Assembly: GCA_958510875.1 (NCBI GenBank)
Contig: OY294067.1
Coordinates: forward strand, 107,664,921 to 107,728,920
DNA: 64,000 bases
Direction: 5' to 3'
From: Endomychus coccineus
Taxonomy: Eukaryota > Arthropoda > Insecta > Coleoptera > Endomychidae
Shown one piece after another: positions 1-10,591 of this stretch (position 1 is the first letter of the stretch; each line of letters starts with the position of its first letter). The translations under genes were made by a program, and so were the position numbers. The notes beneath the pieces were generated by a model, which saw only the letters and a program-made list of their open reading frames with translations, searched no databases and was not told where the DNA came from.

Positions 1-632
1 AATTCTCTCTCCTTTCTTTAAACGATTAGATATTCTTTAGATTCTACGAATTCATTATAACGTTGTTATGATAAGTTATTATTACAATCAGTCTGTACAT
101 GCCATCATGTAATAATTAGCCTCGCGTTATATGAATAACTTATTATTTATTTGCGAAATAGTTGTTTTTTACAATTCAAAATCAGGAGCGATCCTATTTT
201 GAAGATGATCATTCGATTCCACCACCTTATTGATGTTTTAATGATGGTCAATCGCGAAATATAATTAGATTCTCAAAATTTCATAAATGTGGTGCCAACG
301 TAAACATGGCACCGGGAAAAGTGGCAAAAAATTTTCAGTTGTGATGGTCAAACGAAAATGTTGACGGGCCTTAATGGTTAAAAAATTGTCAATCGGTTGC
401 CCCTTTAAAATTACAAAATTTAATTTTGGTAGTGCTAACTTCACGTAGCTGAAGATGACATTTAACTTTCTTTGTTTTCGTGGCACATTATTTTTCATCA
501 TTCTTTATTATAATAAATCATATGAAAAGTTTGTTGTTGCATCGAATATATATATAAATAAATAGCCATCTTAAAAACGATCAACGGATTCTTATTCAAA
601 AATTCAAATTCGTAAAGAGTGCTCCCCTAGTG
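1..632. other. AT-rich stretch without a recognisable gene
   Basis: No protein family, splice-bounded exon or repeat structure was recognised. A 78-codon open frame at 265-501 on the minus strand has no recognisable motif and is the size expected by chance at this base composition. Confidence 0.5.
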
Positions 633-864
633 GTTACAGTGAAGCTGCATTCATAATAGGCTTTCTCATATTCAAAAAGTCCAGTGCAATACATTGAAAA
701 ATTTATAAGTATTATGATATTTAAGAAAATTCTAATTTAAAATTTAATTTTCAATAAAATTTTCTTAAATATCATAATATACATTTTACAAAGTATTGCA
801 TTCAAACTTGGAGTGTAGGTTTTTTTTTTATGGGAAAGAATTATAAACGCAGCTTCACTGCAAC
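633..864. repeat. Hairpin MITE, about 230 bp
   Basis: The two ends are inverted copies: GTTACAGTGAAGCTGC at the left and GCAGCTTCACTGCAAC at the right. The pairing continues inward through most of the element, including ATATTTAAGAAAAT against ATTTTCTTAAATAT near the centre. It has no coding capacity. This is the usual shape of a non-autonomous DNA transposon; the family and the target duplication were not determined. Confidence 0.65.
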
Positions 865-1027
865 AATTTTCCGAATATTCATATAAACTTTTTTGATTAA
901 TTTTGAAAGTTCTATGGAAAGTTAAAGTCCTGCTATAAAAAACTGAAATGTTCTGTACTATATGATAGTCTAGTACCAAACACTATATCAATCAAAAAAT
1001 TATTTAATGTAAGAATTGGATTTCATA

Positions 1028-1494
1028 TACAGGGTGTCCCAATATTGCTGGGACACAGAGCTACCACGTATTCTAGAGGTCAAAATAAGTCGATTGAGCC
1101 CAATTTACCTGTATACCAAAATGTACCGTTTGTCCGTGAGAAGAGTTCAAAGTTTACTAAAAAAAATACATTTTTGTATGTTGTTCCGAAGTGCTTTATA
1201 CAAATTTAATGAAATTTGGTAAATGTGTATTCTAGATGATTAGCTTATTTTTAGTAATCAAAAAAACCCAAAGAAAATTGTAGAGGGGTTGGAACCACCC
1301 TCACTTCTTGGCATTTTTTCCCCCATTTTTGTAGGGGTGGGAATACGGTTTTAAGACTTTTTTATCTGGAAGGCCTACTCATTATCTTCATTTTCTTACT
1401 CTTGTAAAAACTCCGTATTTTGCGTAGTTTTCAAGAAAAAAAATGTTTTCGCAAACACTGATAACCGATTTTCGGGTATAGGTTTAATAAAATT
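1028..1494 (+). repeat. Left terminal inverted repeat of the mariner-like element
   Basis: Matches 2824-3290 in reverse complement with only scattered differences. It stops where the left base A1495 no longer pairs with the right base C2823. Confidence 0.9.
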
Positions 1495-1542
1495 ATTAGA
1501 CACAAATTACACAATACATTTACACAAGACAAACAATAATTT

Positions 1543-2622
1543 TTATAACAAGTGTTCAATGTGACCTCCACCTTCATTAATACAGAGGTCAATTCGACGT
1601 AAAAAATTTAAATGCACTCTTCTTAAAACATCGTCATTTTCTCGTAGCGCATTTACAGCATTTTGAATTCTATTCCACAGTTGTTCGATGTTATTTATTT
1701 GAACCTCGTACACTTGTCTTTTTAATTCTCCCCAGATGAAGAAGTCACAAGGGTTTAAATCTGGAGACCGCGGAGGCCATTGAATGGGTGCTTCTTGTCC
1801 CCTACCTATCCACCTGCCACCAAATTGTTCACCAAGATATTCTCTTACTGCACGTGCAAAATGAGGTGGTGCACCATCATGCATGAAGAACGTATTTCTA
1901 CGCAAGTTAAGAGGCAAGTCTTCTAATAATTCTGGCAAATTTTGTTGAAGGAAACGGAGGTAACTATCGCCATTCAGACGATCAGGTAATCGTAACGGTC
2001 CGACTATAAATTCGCCAATAATTCCGACCCAGACATTAATTTTAAATTCACGTTGATAATGTCTACTTTTAATGGCATGTGGATCTTCATCTGCATAAAC
2101 ATGATCGTTGTGTAGGTTTGTCATACCGCGACGTGTAAAACAAGACTCATCAGTAAACAAGATCTTAGTATGGAATCCGTTGTCGACTACTCTGCGCTCC
2201 CGAATAGTTTGTAAAAAACTTAAACGTAATTCGTAGTCAGGTGGCAACAATTCTTGCACTGGCTGGATGTGAAATGGCCGAATTAATTGATCTCTAATGA
2301 TTCGACTTACAGTGCTTTTTGGAATTCCAGCTTCTCGTTGCAATCTTCTAGTACTGGTATTAGGATTGTTATCAATCATTTGAAGAACAGCTTCTTCCGC
2401 AATAGGTGTTCGAGCTTGTCGAGGTCTTCCAGCGTTAACTCTTACTGGGGTCAACCTCCCCGTTTCTCGAAGACGTCTTTCGATTCGGGCAAAAGTTTTA
2501 TGGTTTGGAATTCTCCGGTTTGGATACCTCTCTTGATACACGCGAACACTTTCGCGGCAGTTACCTTGACAATATCCAAGAACTAATAACATGTCGGTCT
2601 GTTCATTAAAAGGAAAATTCAT
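1543..2622 (-). CDS. Mariner-like (IS630/Tc1/mariner) transposase, intact, 359 aa
   Basis: DDE/D transposase that would cut and reinsert the surrounding element at TA sites in the nucleus. Residues 1-60 form a helix-turn-helix-like N-terminus of the type common in insect mariner relatives, followed by a second HTH at about 85-115 (TSTRRLQREAGIPKSTVSRI). Catalytic candidates are D158 in LFTDES, D249 in MHDGAPPH and D293 in PDLNPCDFF. That leaves 43 residues between the second and third Asp, more than the 34 of classical mariner. The start chosen is the first Met, 202 bp inside the right TIR. There is no stop or frameshift over 359 codons, so it could be active. The subfamily is unnamed here because the spacing does not fit the common classes. 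Confidence 0.93.
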   Translation of the reverse strand: MNFPFNEQTDMLLVLGYCQGNCRESVRVYQERYPNRRIPNHKTFARIERRLRETGRLTPVRVNAGRPRQARTPIAEEAVLQMIDNNPNTSTRRLQREAGIPKSTVSRIIRDQLIRPFHIQPVQELLPPDYELRLSFLQTIRERRVVDNGFHTKILFTDESCFTRRGMTNLHNDHVYADEDPHAIKSRHYQREFKINVWVGIIGEFIVGPLRLPDRLNGDSYLRFLQQNLPELLEDLPLNLRRNTFFMHDGAPPHFARAVREYLGEQFGGRWIGRGQEAPIQWPPRSPDLNPCDFFIWGELKRQVYEVQINNIEQLWNRIQNAVNALRENDDVLRRVHLNFLRRIDLCINEGGGHIEHLL

Positions 2623-2823
2623 AATTGTGGGACGTCAAAGGAACAGCAACAACAGCAATAACAATTAAACAAAAACAGTGATGACAATAAGAAATAATAA
2701 AAAAACAAGCAAAAGAGAACAAATAACTGACACATTTACTGTTAACAATAAACTATGTTTCCTGTCAAAATCATAACATTTGGTTTTGTCTTTGTGTCCG
2801 CGGCCAACTAAATTTTGTATTAC

Positions 2824-3290
2824 AATTTTATTAAACCTATACCCGAAAATCGGTTATCAGTGTTTGCGAAAACATTTTTTTTCTTGAAAACTACGCAAAA
2901 TACGGAGTTTTTACAAGAGTAAGAAAATGAAGATAATGAGTAGGCCTTCCAGATAAAAAAGTCTTAAAACCGTATTCCCACCCCTACAAAAATGGGGGAA
3001 AAAATGCCAAGGGGTGAGGGTGGTTCCAACCCCTCTACAATTTTCTTTGGGTTTTTTTGATTACTAAAAGTAAGCTAATCATCTAGAATACACATTTACC
3101 AAATTTCATTAAATTTGTATAAAGCACTTCGGAACAACATACAAAAATGTATTTTTTTTAGTAAACTTTGAACTCTTCTCACGGACAAACGGTACATTTT
3201 GGTATACAGGTAAATTGGGCTCAATCGACTTATTTTGACCTCTAGAATACGTGGTAGCTCTGTGTCCCAGCAATATTGGGACACCCTGTA
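2824..3290 (-). repeat. Right terminal inverted repeat of the mariner-like element
   Basis: Reverse complement of 1028-1494. Transcription of the transposase runs leftward away from this repeat, so its promoter probably lies in or next to it (2623-2823); no clear TATA box was chosen. Confidence 0.9.
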
Positions 3291-4229
3291 TCTGGTTTTC
3301 GAAATATATTTGGTGCACAGCTACAACCTCTAGTGAATTCCAAGTTATCTTAAAAATGAATTGTACGATTCCAAAAATCTTCCAAATTTCTGTCGTGTTT
3401 AACCCCTGCTGATCAAGGGAAAGAAAATATAATACATTTGATGATTACCCACGATGCAATAAATAGTTATTTATTCTACCATTTTACCATTTTGATTAAC
3501 ATCTATCATCATATGTGTGTATGCATACGACACGTCTGGCGTAACCAATGGAGCTTTCAACTTTCAACAATCAATGTAGATTATCTAGGAAGTACAATAA
3601 GCGTGATGTGGGTGGAATAAACTCAACTGAGGAAAATGAATTTCTTCATGGGTTCTTTATTAATGAATGAATCATCTGAATAAACTTGATACCAGATACT
3701 GGAATGGAATTTGAAAGTAGCTAGTTTGAATATTGAACATTTGACAACAATATCTCTATAATTTCTGATTGAACACTGGCAAAATCAGGTGTATAATCAT
3801 TGTACAATACTTACTTCTTTTTGTTATGTAACGGATACATTGTGTGTAGGTAATATAAATTTATATTGAATATTTCTAGCTCTAGCAATATCAAATTTTC
3901 ATATGGTACAATCACGGGAAACTGTTGTTTGCCCTTGAACTAGTCTGCACTTACTAGTGGCATAGTAAATGAAATTCAGGCGGTTAAATAATTTTCGGGG
4001 GGTTAATACACTAGAGCTTAATTTTAATGCATGAAAATATTTCGAACATTACTTAGATTTAAATTTTTTTTTTTCTATATTACTTGAGAAGAGTGAAGAA
4101 AATTATCAGAAAAGTTGATTCATCTGTAGAAAAATATCTGGAAGCTTATGATATTATAAGGTGTACAAAATAAAATTGAAATCAGGAAGCAGAAGGGCAG
4201 CTGCAACACTATCCCCTTCCTCCTAGACT
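3291..4229. other. No recognisable feature
   Basis: AT-rich sequence. Several ACTTAC or CTTACT strings (for example near 3810 and 3950) resemble minus-strand splice donors, but no open, acceptor-bounded exon accompanies them. Confidence 0.4.
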
Positions 4230-4703
4230 ATGTCTTCGAATGACCAGCAGACAATTTCAAGTAGCATGAGTAACGATTATGATTCAAAATTATTATTATT
4301 ATTATTATCATCAAATGATGAAGATGATAGATGTAAAGTAAAATGTGCGAAAATGTTACTAGGGACATCCAAGAGATTTCAATGGCTCAAACGTCAATGC
4401 CAGTGCTGTCAATCTTATTCTAGATGGACCTACGAAAATTTTTCCTGGCCGAACTTGGTGTTTTCAATTATATTTCGTTATAAACAGCGAAACTGTGAGG
4501 AAGATGCTGATGGTGTCTTGACTTCACCATTAATACATCACCAACAGTGGCTGTTCCGATTATTCGTAGATGAGTTTATTAGTTGGTTGAGCAAAATTGC
4601 TCATGGTCACCATCTGCCTGGAAGCACATGTCCCACTGAAAATGCAATTCACAATGCCATGCATAGATACAATCTAGGAGCCAGACCGATATTGATGGTG
4701 TGA
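4230..4703 (+). CDS. Unidentified ORF, 157 codons
   Basis: A methionine-started frame with a serine/leucine-rich N-terminus encoded partly by a (TTA)n microsatellite at about 4288-4308, then Cys-rich and Trp-containing sequence (QWLKRQCQCCQSYSRW near residues 51-66) and a polar C-terminus. No family was recognised. It is long for chance in AT-rich DNA and lies directly before a foldback element, so a decayed transposon gene is possible. No splice sites or polyadenylation signal support a host gene. Confidence 0.25.
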   Translation: MSSNDQQTISSSMSNDYDSKLLLLLLSSNDEDDRCKVKCAKMLLGTSKRFQWLKRQCQCCQSYSRWTYENFSWPNLVFSIIFRYKQRNCEEDADGVLTSPLIHHQQWLFRLFVDEFISWLSKIAHGHHLPGSTCPTENAIHNAMHRYNLGARPILMV

Positions 4704-4733
4704 ACATCAACCCGATGGCACTATAGCTTATCA

Positions 4734-5859
4734 TTAGAAGACGGTGGTTCAATGACCAATTGATCTCTTAGACCAAATTTTCGCCGACTGCTATATCTTA
4801 AGATACAGCCTCCGCAAATCGTTTATTTTTTGACTGGAGGTTAACCCTTTCCAAGTTGCGGTTACTTGAATAGCATGCCATTCTTATACACATCCACCAT
4901 GTGCCATCATTTTTTATCGTGTCCGTTTATCAGGCTGACTAGTTGCAATTGAACTGAAAATGGACTGCAAGTTAACCCTACCAAACCTGGTGGAAAATGT
5001 TCATTGCTGTTGGCAATTGTTAAGATACCCTATGCCATCAGATGTTATCGGTCCATTTCCGAGTAATTGGTTATTATTTGGACCAAAAATTGTTTTTTTT
5101 TCCATTTTGTGGCTAAACCTTGCGGATTACAAGGTAACAGGATGGCACTATGTTAAATAACTTTATTGGAGGTCAAATAAAGATCTAAAATCATTGCCAT
5201 CATCCTTGCCCATTTCAACTCCCCAAAACCCCCTGAAACCACCCTCCAAAAAATATGAATAATATGGATAATATGATCAATTTTATGATAAATTAGTCAA
5301 TTATTGAGATTCTGGCTGGGCTTAAAATAGAAACGGCCGATTTTGGGGGGGGTGGTTTTAGAGGGTTTTGGGGATTGAAATAGGCAAGTTGTGATGAAAA
5401 CAATTTCAAATCTCTATTTGACCTCCAATAAAGTTATTTATTATGGTGTCTTCATGTTATCTTGTAATCATCATCAAGGTTTAGTCAGAAAATTGAAAAA
5501 AAAAACGTATGTGGTCCAAATAATGGCCAATCACTCGGAAATGGACCGAAAGCTTTCGATGGCATAGGGTATCTTAACAATTGCCAACACCAATGAACAT
5601 TTTCCACCAGGTTTGGGAGGGTTAACTTGCAGTTCATTTCCGGTCCAATTTTAACTGGTCAGCCTGATAAATGGACATGATATAAAAAATGGCACATGGT
5701 GGATGTGTATAAAAATGTCATGCTCTTCAAGTAACAGCAACTTAAAAGGGGTTAACCTCCAGTCAAACAAAAAACAATTTGCAGAGGCTTTATCTCGAGA
5801 TCTAACAGCCGACGAAAATTCGGTCTGTGAGATGAATTGTTCATCGAACCGTCCTCTAA
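4734..5859. repeat. Foldback element, about 1.1 kb
   Basis: Two long inverted arms: 4734 to about 5190, and about 5400 to 5859. The left arm starts TTAGAAGACGGTGGTTC and the right arm ends GAACCGTCCTCTAA. Shared inner blocks include GACTGGAGGTTAACCC and TAAGATACCCTATGCCATC. The loop (about 5190-5400) contains CCCCAAAACCCCC and its near-complement. Open frames here (such as 4960-5160 and 5703-6032) occur in repeat arms and have no recognised product. Arm divergence of several percent indicates an old insertion. Confidence 0.75.
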
Positions 5860-6987
5860 CAATTACCCTCATGTTACAAGTCAGTAGACAAAGTCCCAGA
5901 TTGCTGTTTTGCTTTTCTCGTCAGTGGAACGAGGCTGACGTGTCTATAATAAGCTCTCTCATACCAAAACACTCCATCATACCAATTTTCAAATTATCTC
6001 ATGAGCTCGTCAGTGGGACGAGGCAGACGTGAAGTCACTGATAAACTATCTCCGAAAAACCTAGATGTTCCAACACCAGCTGCCCGAAAGCAAATGTCTC
6101 ACGGAGACGGCAATCCTCAATGCTACGCATTGATAACATAGCTCCCGCGATTTGATGAATTGACGGGGAAACAGTAGGAAGTAGTGAAAACTTTCACCAA
6201 CTTCATGAAAAATAGACTTTGAGTAGTCTTCAAAAAATTTGAACATGAGAAAAGTTTGTCATTTGACTTCAATGTAAGGAATCATTTATTGGAAATAAAC
6301 ATATGTCATATTTTTACATCAATTGGTTATATTATTCTCATCTCATCCTCATTACACTTATAATTATGAGTATGAACAAATATGAACTGCATATTTCATT
6401 GTCACTTTCCTCCTCAGTGAAATTCCCACATAAGTCTTAAGAATACAGTCAACTATCGCTGTAAGTTCTTCAAATATTGATTCCTGGGTATAGAAATCCA
6501 CATACCGACAACTTTCGATAAGTGTGCTTCAAATACAGTTAACTCCCGCTAACAATCTTTTTGTTCATTAAGATCTTAGTAAATGTTCTTAAATTACAGT
6601 TCTTCAGATGAGTGATTCAATTATAATTGATTCTCGATAAGTATCTTTTAAATACTGTGAAATCCCGATGTAAAAATACGCCAAAAATCAGTAATTTTTG
6701 TATTTTTCCATCTCTTTATTGGTTTAAAGAATTACACAATAAATTGACTCCATGCAATACGTCAAACCATTCTTTTTAATATTTTCAGATAGAAACGAAT
6801 CATTGTAAATCGTTAGAATCACTCTGAATGTGGCTAACGCAATTTTAAATGTTGCGGGCGGAATCTTGCCGCCGCACCAAACTACTTGCGGTCAGACCGA
6901 AAAACGGAGCAGATGCGACAGAAACACTAGCGGACGTTTATTAGACAAGATTAATGATTAGTTTTTCAATCGAAAAAATAAACATCA
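5860..6987. other. Unassigned, with short direct repeats and pogo-like subrepeats
   Basis: CTCGTCAGTGG(A/G)ACGAGGC(T/A)GACGTG occurs twice (about 5918 and 6007). Between 6440 and 6665 a loose unit resembling ATACAGTTAACTCCCGCTAA recurs at roughly 40-90 bp intervals, reminiscent of pogo/Tigger ends. No intact element or gene could be delimited. Confidence 0.35.
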
Positions 6988-6995
6988 GTATAAAC
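6988..6995 (+). repeat. 8-bp target duplication of the first hAT element
   Basis: GTATAAAC here is repeated exactly at 9357-9364, immediately outside the other end of the element. Confidence 0.9.
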
Positions 6996-9356
6996 CAATG
7001 ATTCCCAAACTGTGCATAGCGGCGCCTCGATGAGCCACGACCTCTTCACGGGGACGCCGCGAAATATTGTAAAAGCTTCATAATTAATTTAATCCAAACA
7101 TTTGGCCAAACTAAAAAAAAACGTGAGAAGTTAAAAATATCTAGATTTTTTTAAGTTGTTTATTTTTATCTGACCTGTATAATATACAGGGTCGCGCCGA
7201 TGCTTTATTTCTATACAGTGTATAAAACGTCGAGTTGCGTAGGTCCTTTGAGACAGATTTGGAATGTTCTGGAAGATCTTGCGGAAAATATAATAGTTAC
7301 GCAAGCGTTGCCGGCCAGATTCAGTCAGTCGATATACCACCATTTAAGTCTAGTGAAGTTAAGCTCAGCACTTCATATTTAAAACATAAATTAGTAAAAT
7401 AGTTCATATTTTAATTTAGTTAGTGTTATATTACTTCTTATTGTCTTTGATAAACAGTTTTGTGATTGGTCCCTCTTGCATTTTCGATGATGGACCGATT
7501 TTTGGACAGTAATGAACAGTATGCCCTCAAAAGATGCAGATAAAGAAAGTATGCCCTCAACCAGTGCCACTAGTGTGAAGAAACAAAAATAAGTATGAGG
7601 ACAGTTATTTAGAGTTTGGTTTTACGTTAACATAAATTAAAGATGAAGCGAGACCACAATGTGTATTGTGTATAAGAGTTTTGGCAACATAGTGTATGCT
7701 TCCATTAAATTGAAGGGAAATTCCGAAGCTAATCACAACAGCATGGTTTGCAAACCTCGTGACTTTTTGCCAGAAGGTTAAAAAAAATTAAACAACAAGA
7801 GAATATATTTTTTTAAACTGCATCAATACCAAGCCTTGCTAGGATCTTACAAGGTGGCTTACCATCGTAGAAGAACTCATTCTACCGGCTGCTGTAGATA
7901 TGGTGAACATCATGATTGGTGAGTCTGCTGGGAAGCTTCTTTTGAAAATGCCTTTGTCCAATAACACAATTAGTCGGAGAATACAATATATGGTGGAGGA
8001 TATTAACAATCGATTAATTGAAAAAATTTGGATTGCAGTTAGATGAGGCTACGGATGCTCATTTGCTATAATGTACGGTTTATAGATGGTAACAATATTG
8101 AAGAAGACCTCCTGTTGTGTAAAAATATCACTGCAGGAGCGGAGGCTGTTCAAGATTGATACATTCATATCTGAACATAATTTCAATTGGCCTAAATGCG
8201 TTGGTGTCTGTACTGATGGAGCTCACTCCATGTCTGGCTGCTATGGAGTATTACAGGCGCTTATTCGAAGCAAGTCATCAAATCCACTGTGGACCCATTG
8301 CATTATTTATAGAGAAGCGCTTGCTTCAAAGCAATGTCCTGCACTGAATGAGGTGTTAGGATGTGTGATGAGGGGAATGTGGTAAATTTTTATAAAATCT
8401 CCTTCATTAGAATCAATCCTCTTTCGTGGTGATCTATTATCACGTACCTTTGAAATGTGACAAAAAAATTATTTTCGTTAAAGAAGAGAGATACGAAGTT
8501 GCAGAATATTGTGCTGATGCCGATTTTTCAATAAAACTGGCATATTTATGCGAAACTTTTGAAAAGCTTAACTCCCTCACTTGCTCTCTACAAGAAAAAA
8601 GCATGTACCTTTTGAGAACAACCGAAAAAATATCAGTTTTTATGAAATAAACTCGAACTATGGAGAAGAATGATAAATGACGATGCAGGCAAATATTGTT
8701 CTTCACTACTACAGCAATTTTTGGCTTCAAATCTCGAGATATAAAAACCATGTTCGAGGAGTACTTATCACAGCTAATTATCTGGTCTGAGAAATATTTT
8801 CAAAATGAAATTTTCGATAAGATTGCATGGATTCAAGATCCATTTAACACTAGTTCTCCGTTTGAATTTACTTCTGCAGAAGAAAAGAATCTTATCGAGC
8901 TATTTTCAGATAACAGTTTCAAAGAAAAATTTGACAGCATGGAATTGACAGAATTTTGGATTTCAATAAAAGATGAATATCCCCTTCTAAGTAATAAAGC
9001 TCAGCGAATTTTAATTCTATTTTTGACGTCGTATTTGTGCGAAGCTGGGCTTTTGGCGGTCGCTGCAATAAAAAGCAAGTATAGAGCAAAAATCATTGTG
9101 GGAAAGGAAATGAGGGTGGCCGTGTCCAGTTTAATTCCACGATTTTAGAAAATGTGCAGGGATTTGTAGGCTCATCCTTCACATTAATTATCAATTATTA
9201 ATGCTAATAAAGTGAAAACAAATAATGAAGATATACGAGTCTTATTCATTTTTATTTGTCATTTACGAATAGTCATACTTTTACTTAGGGTAGGGCGCCA
9301 TGGTAAATTTTAATTGAATAAAAGGCGCCGCGACTAGGAAAGTTTGGGAGCCACTG
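6996..9356 (+). mobile_element. hAT-superfamily DNA transposon, 2.36 kb, inactive
   Basis: The ends are CAATGATTCCCAAACT and AGTTTGGGAGCCACTG, close to the CAGTGGYTCCCAAACT ends typical of Charlie-like hAT elements. They are flanked by a perfect 8-bp duplication GTATAAAC. Subterminal GGCGCC-rich stretches occur near both ends. The interior carries a badly interrupted transposase of the ZBED/SCAND3-like hAT type in the plus orientation. Confidence 0.92.
7490..9148 (+). pseudogene. hAT transposase pseudogene (ZBED/SCAND3-like)
   Basis: Three homologous blocks in different frames. First, 8086-8385 contains CTDGAHSMSGCYG, followed by WTHCIIYREALASK and LNEVLGCVM, the conserved core around the second catalytic region of this hAT group. 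Second, 8520-8650 resembles the LNxLxxSLQ segment. Third, 8696-9148 is the C-terminal dimerisation region, with WIQDPF, ELTEFW, and SYLCEAGLLAVAAIKSKYR ending in RVAVSSLIPRF. An N-terminal DRFL-like start is visible near 7490. Multiple stops and frame changes separate the blocks, so no functional protein is expected. Confidence 0.85.
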
Positions 9357-9364
9357 GTATAAAC

Positions 9365-10148
9365 AATAAATGTCTAACTTATTCCAATGCATGAATATAA
9401 CTAAGACATGTCAAGCATATGTACAAGTCGATATCATCATCCATATATTTTCCAATATCTTTATTGATCTTATCTTCAATGTTCACGTACTGTTTTCGCT
9501 TTGAGTCACAACACAGCTAGTGTTGGCAATGTTGGCAGCACTTGAGTGAAACATAACCTATTACCCGGTTATCTGATAACTTAATTCATCAGATTAATTA
9601 TTGATTCTCAATTCTAGTGACATAATCGGTTTTTTAATCTTCTCCTATCTCTATCTCCCGTGACGAGTGAAATACAAATACTAAGTGAATATAGATTGTG
9701 TTATTAAGGTTTATTAATCGTACGCTGCTATTGTAAAAGCTAGCGTGCTGCTGAGCTACGTGTCTTATTCACATTTGCTACAAGTAGGTAGTTTTGATTA
9801 ATGAGTACATAGTAAGATTAGTGTTAATATTTCCTGGGAAACAGGGGATAGGTTATTATTTAGTTGAAATAATTCCTTAATAAATTCTAATCCTGTGTTA
9901 GATGTTAAATGGAATACTTGGAAACATGTTATTAGCACTAGAGGAAAGTAGATCAATAATCAAATTTCAGTTATCTTAGATCGTTCATGTTAATTGTTGA
10001 GAATTTTTCAAACTAAACTGGGATTTAAATTTTCTGTGAATGTTTGCTAATAATTCCTTTGTCTTTTTTTTCACTTGGAGATCAGAAACTATGGGCCCTA
10101 TTGTGAGTTCATGTTCTTTTTCTTTATTGGCAAATATAAATTATTGTA
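9365..10148. other. No recognisable feature
   Basis: AT-rich sequence. The part at 9490-9780 is somewhat richer in GC and could be non-coding exon or regulatory sequence, but no splice-bounded ORF or motif supports a call. Confidence 0.35.
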
Positions 10149-10277
10149 TATTTTGAAATACTGGTTTTTCTGAAATTGCATTTTTTCGAATTGCCAATAA
10201 ACATGTAGTTATTCCATTTATCAATTATTGCTTATAAACCTACACACACTGATACGATATAACAAACCGAAATACAT
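10149..10277 (+). repeat. Direct repeat, copy 1
   Basis: About 115 bp here match 12309-12423 with a single clear mismatch, at a constant offset of 2160 bp. Beyond 12423 the second copy is interrupted by a MULE insertion and resumes at 13119. Confidence 0.9.
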
Positions 10278-10591
10278 AGGCGATAGTGAAATAACAAGGT
10301 TATGACTGGTAAAAACTGTTGCATCACGCTGGCAACCGGGAGTTTTATCCCCCGACGGGAACTTATATTAATTTGATTAAAAACTTACAATCCAGATTAT
10401 CATGGCGGAATGAACCAAAAGAACTTTAATAAATGGCTTTAATGTATAATGCTTAATATTGTAGCAAAGTTAGTAATAGTATTCTGAGTTTATTTTTTCT
10501 TAATGCAGTCGAAGATCTCTCTGGATATACAGTGAAACCTGGTTAATTTGGATCTCAAGGGACCAAGACATATGTACCAATTATTGAGGGT

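Larger units (their letters stand above)
1028..3290 (-). mobile_element. Tc1/mariner-superfamily element with 467-bp TIRs, apparently complete
   Basis: A 2.26-kb element flanked by TA on both sides, the target duplication used by this superfamily. It begins CAGGGTGTCCC and ends with the reverse complement GGGACACCCTG. The terminal inverted repeats are about 467 bp each (1028-1494 and 2824-3290) and nearly identical, far longer than the roughly 30-bp ends of classical mariner. A single intact transposase is encoded on the minus strand between them. High arm identity plus an unbroken frame suggest a recent insertion. A second, broken relative with the same terminal motif lies at 51183-53344. 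Confidence 0.93.

Noticed and set aside
2287..2586. Plus-strand ORF of 99 codons
   Set aside because: Antisense shadow of the intact mariner-like transposase.
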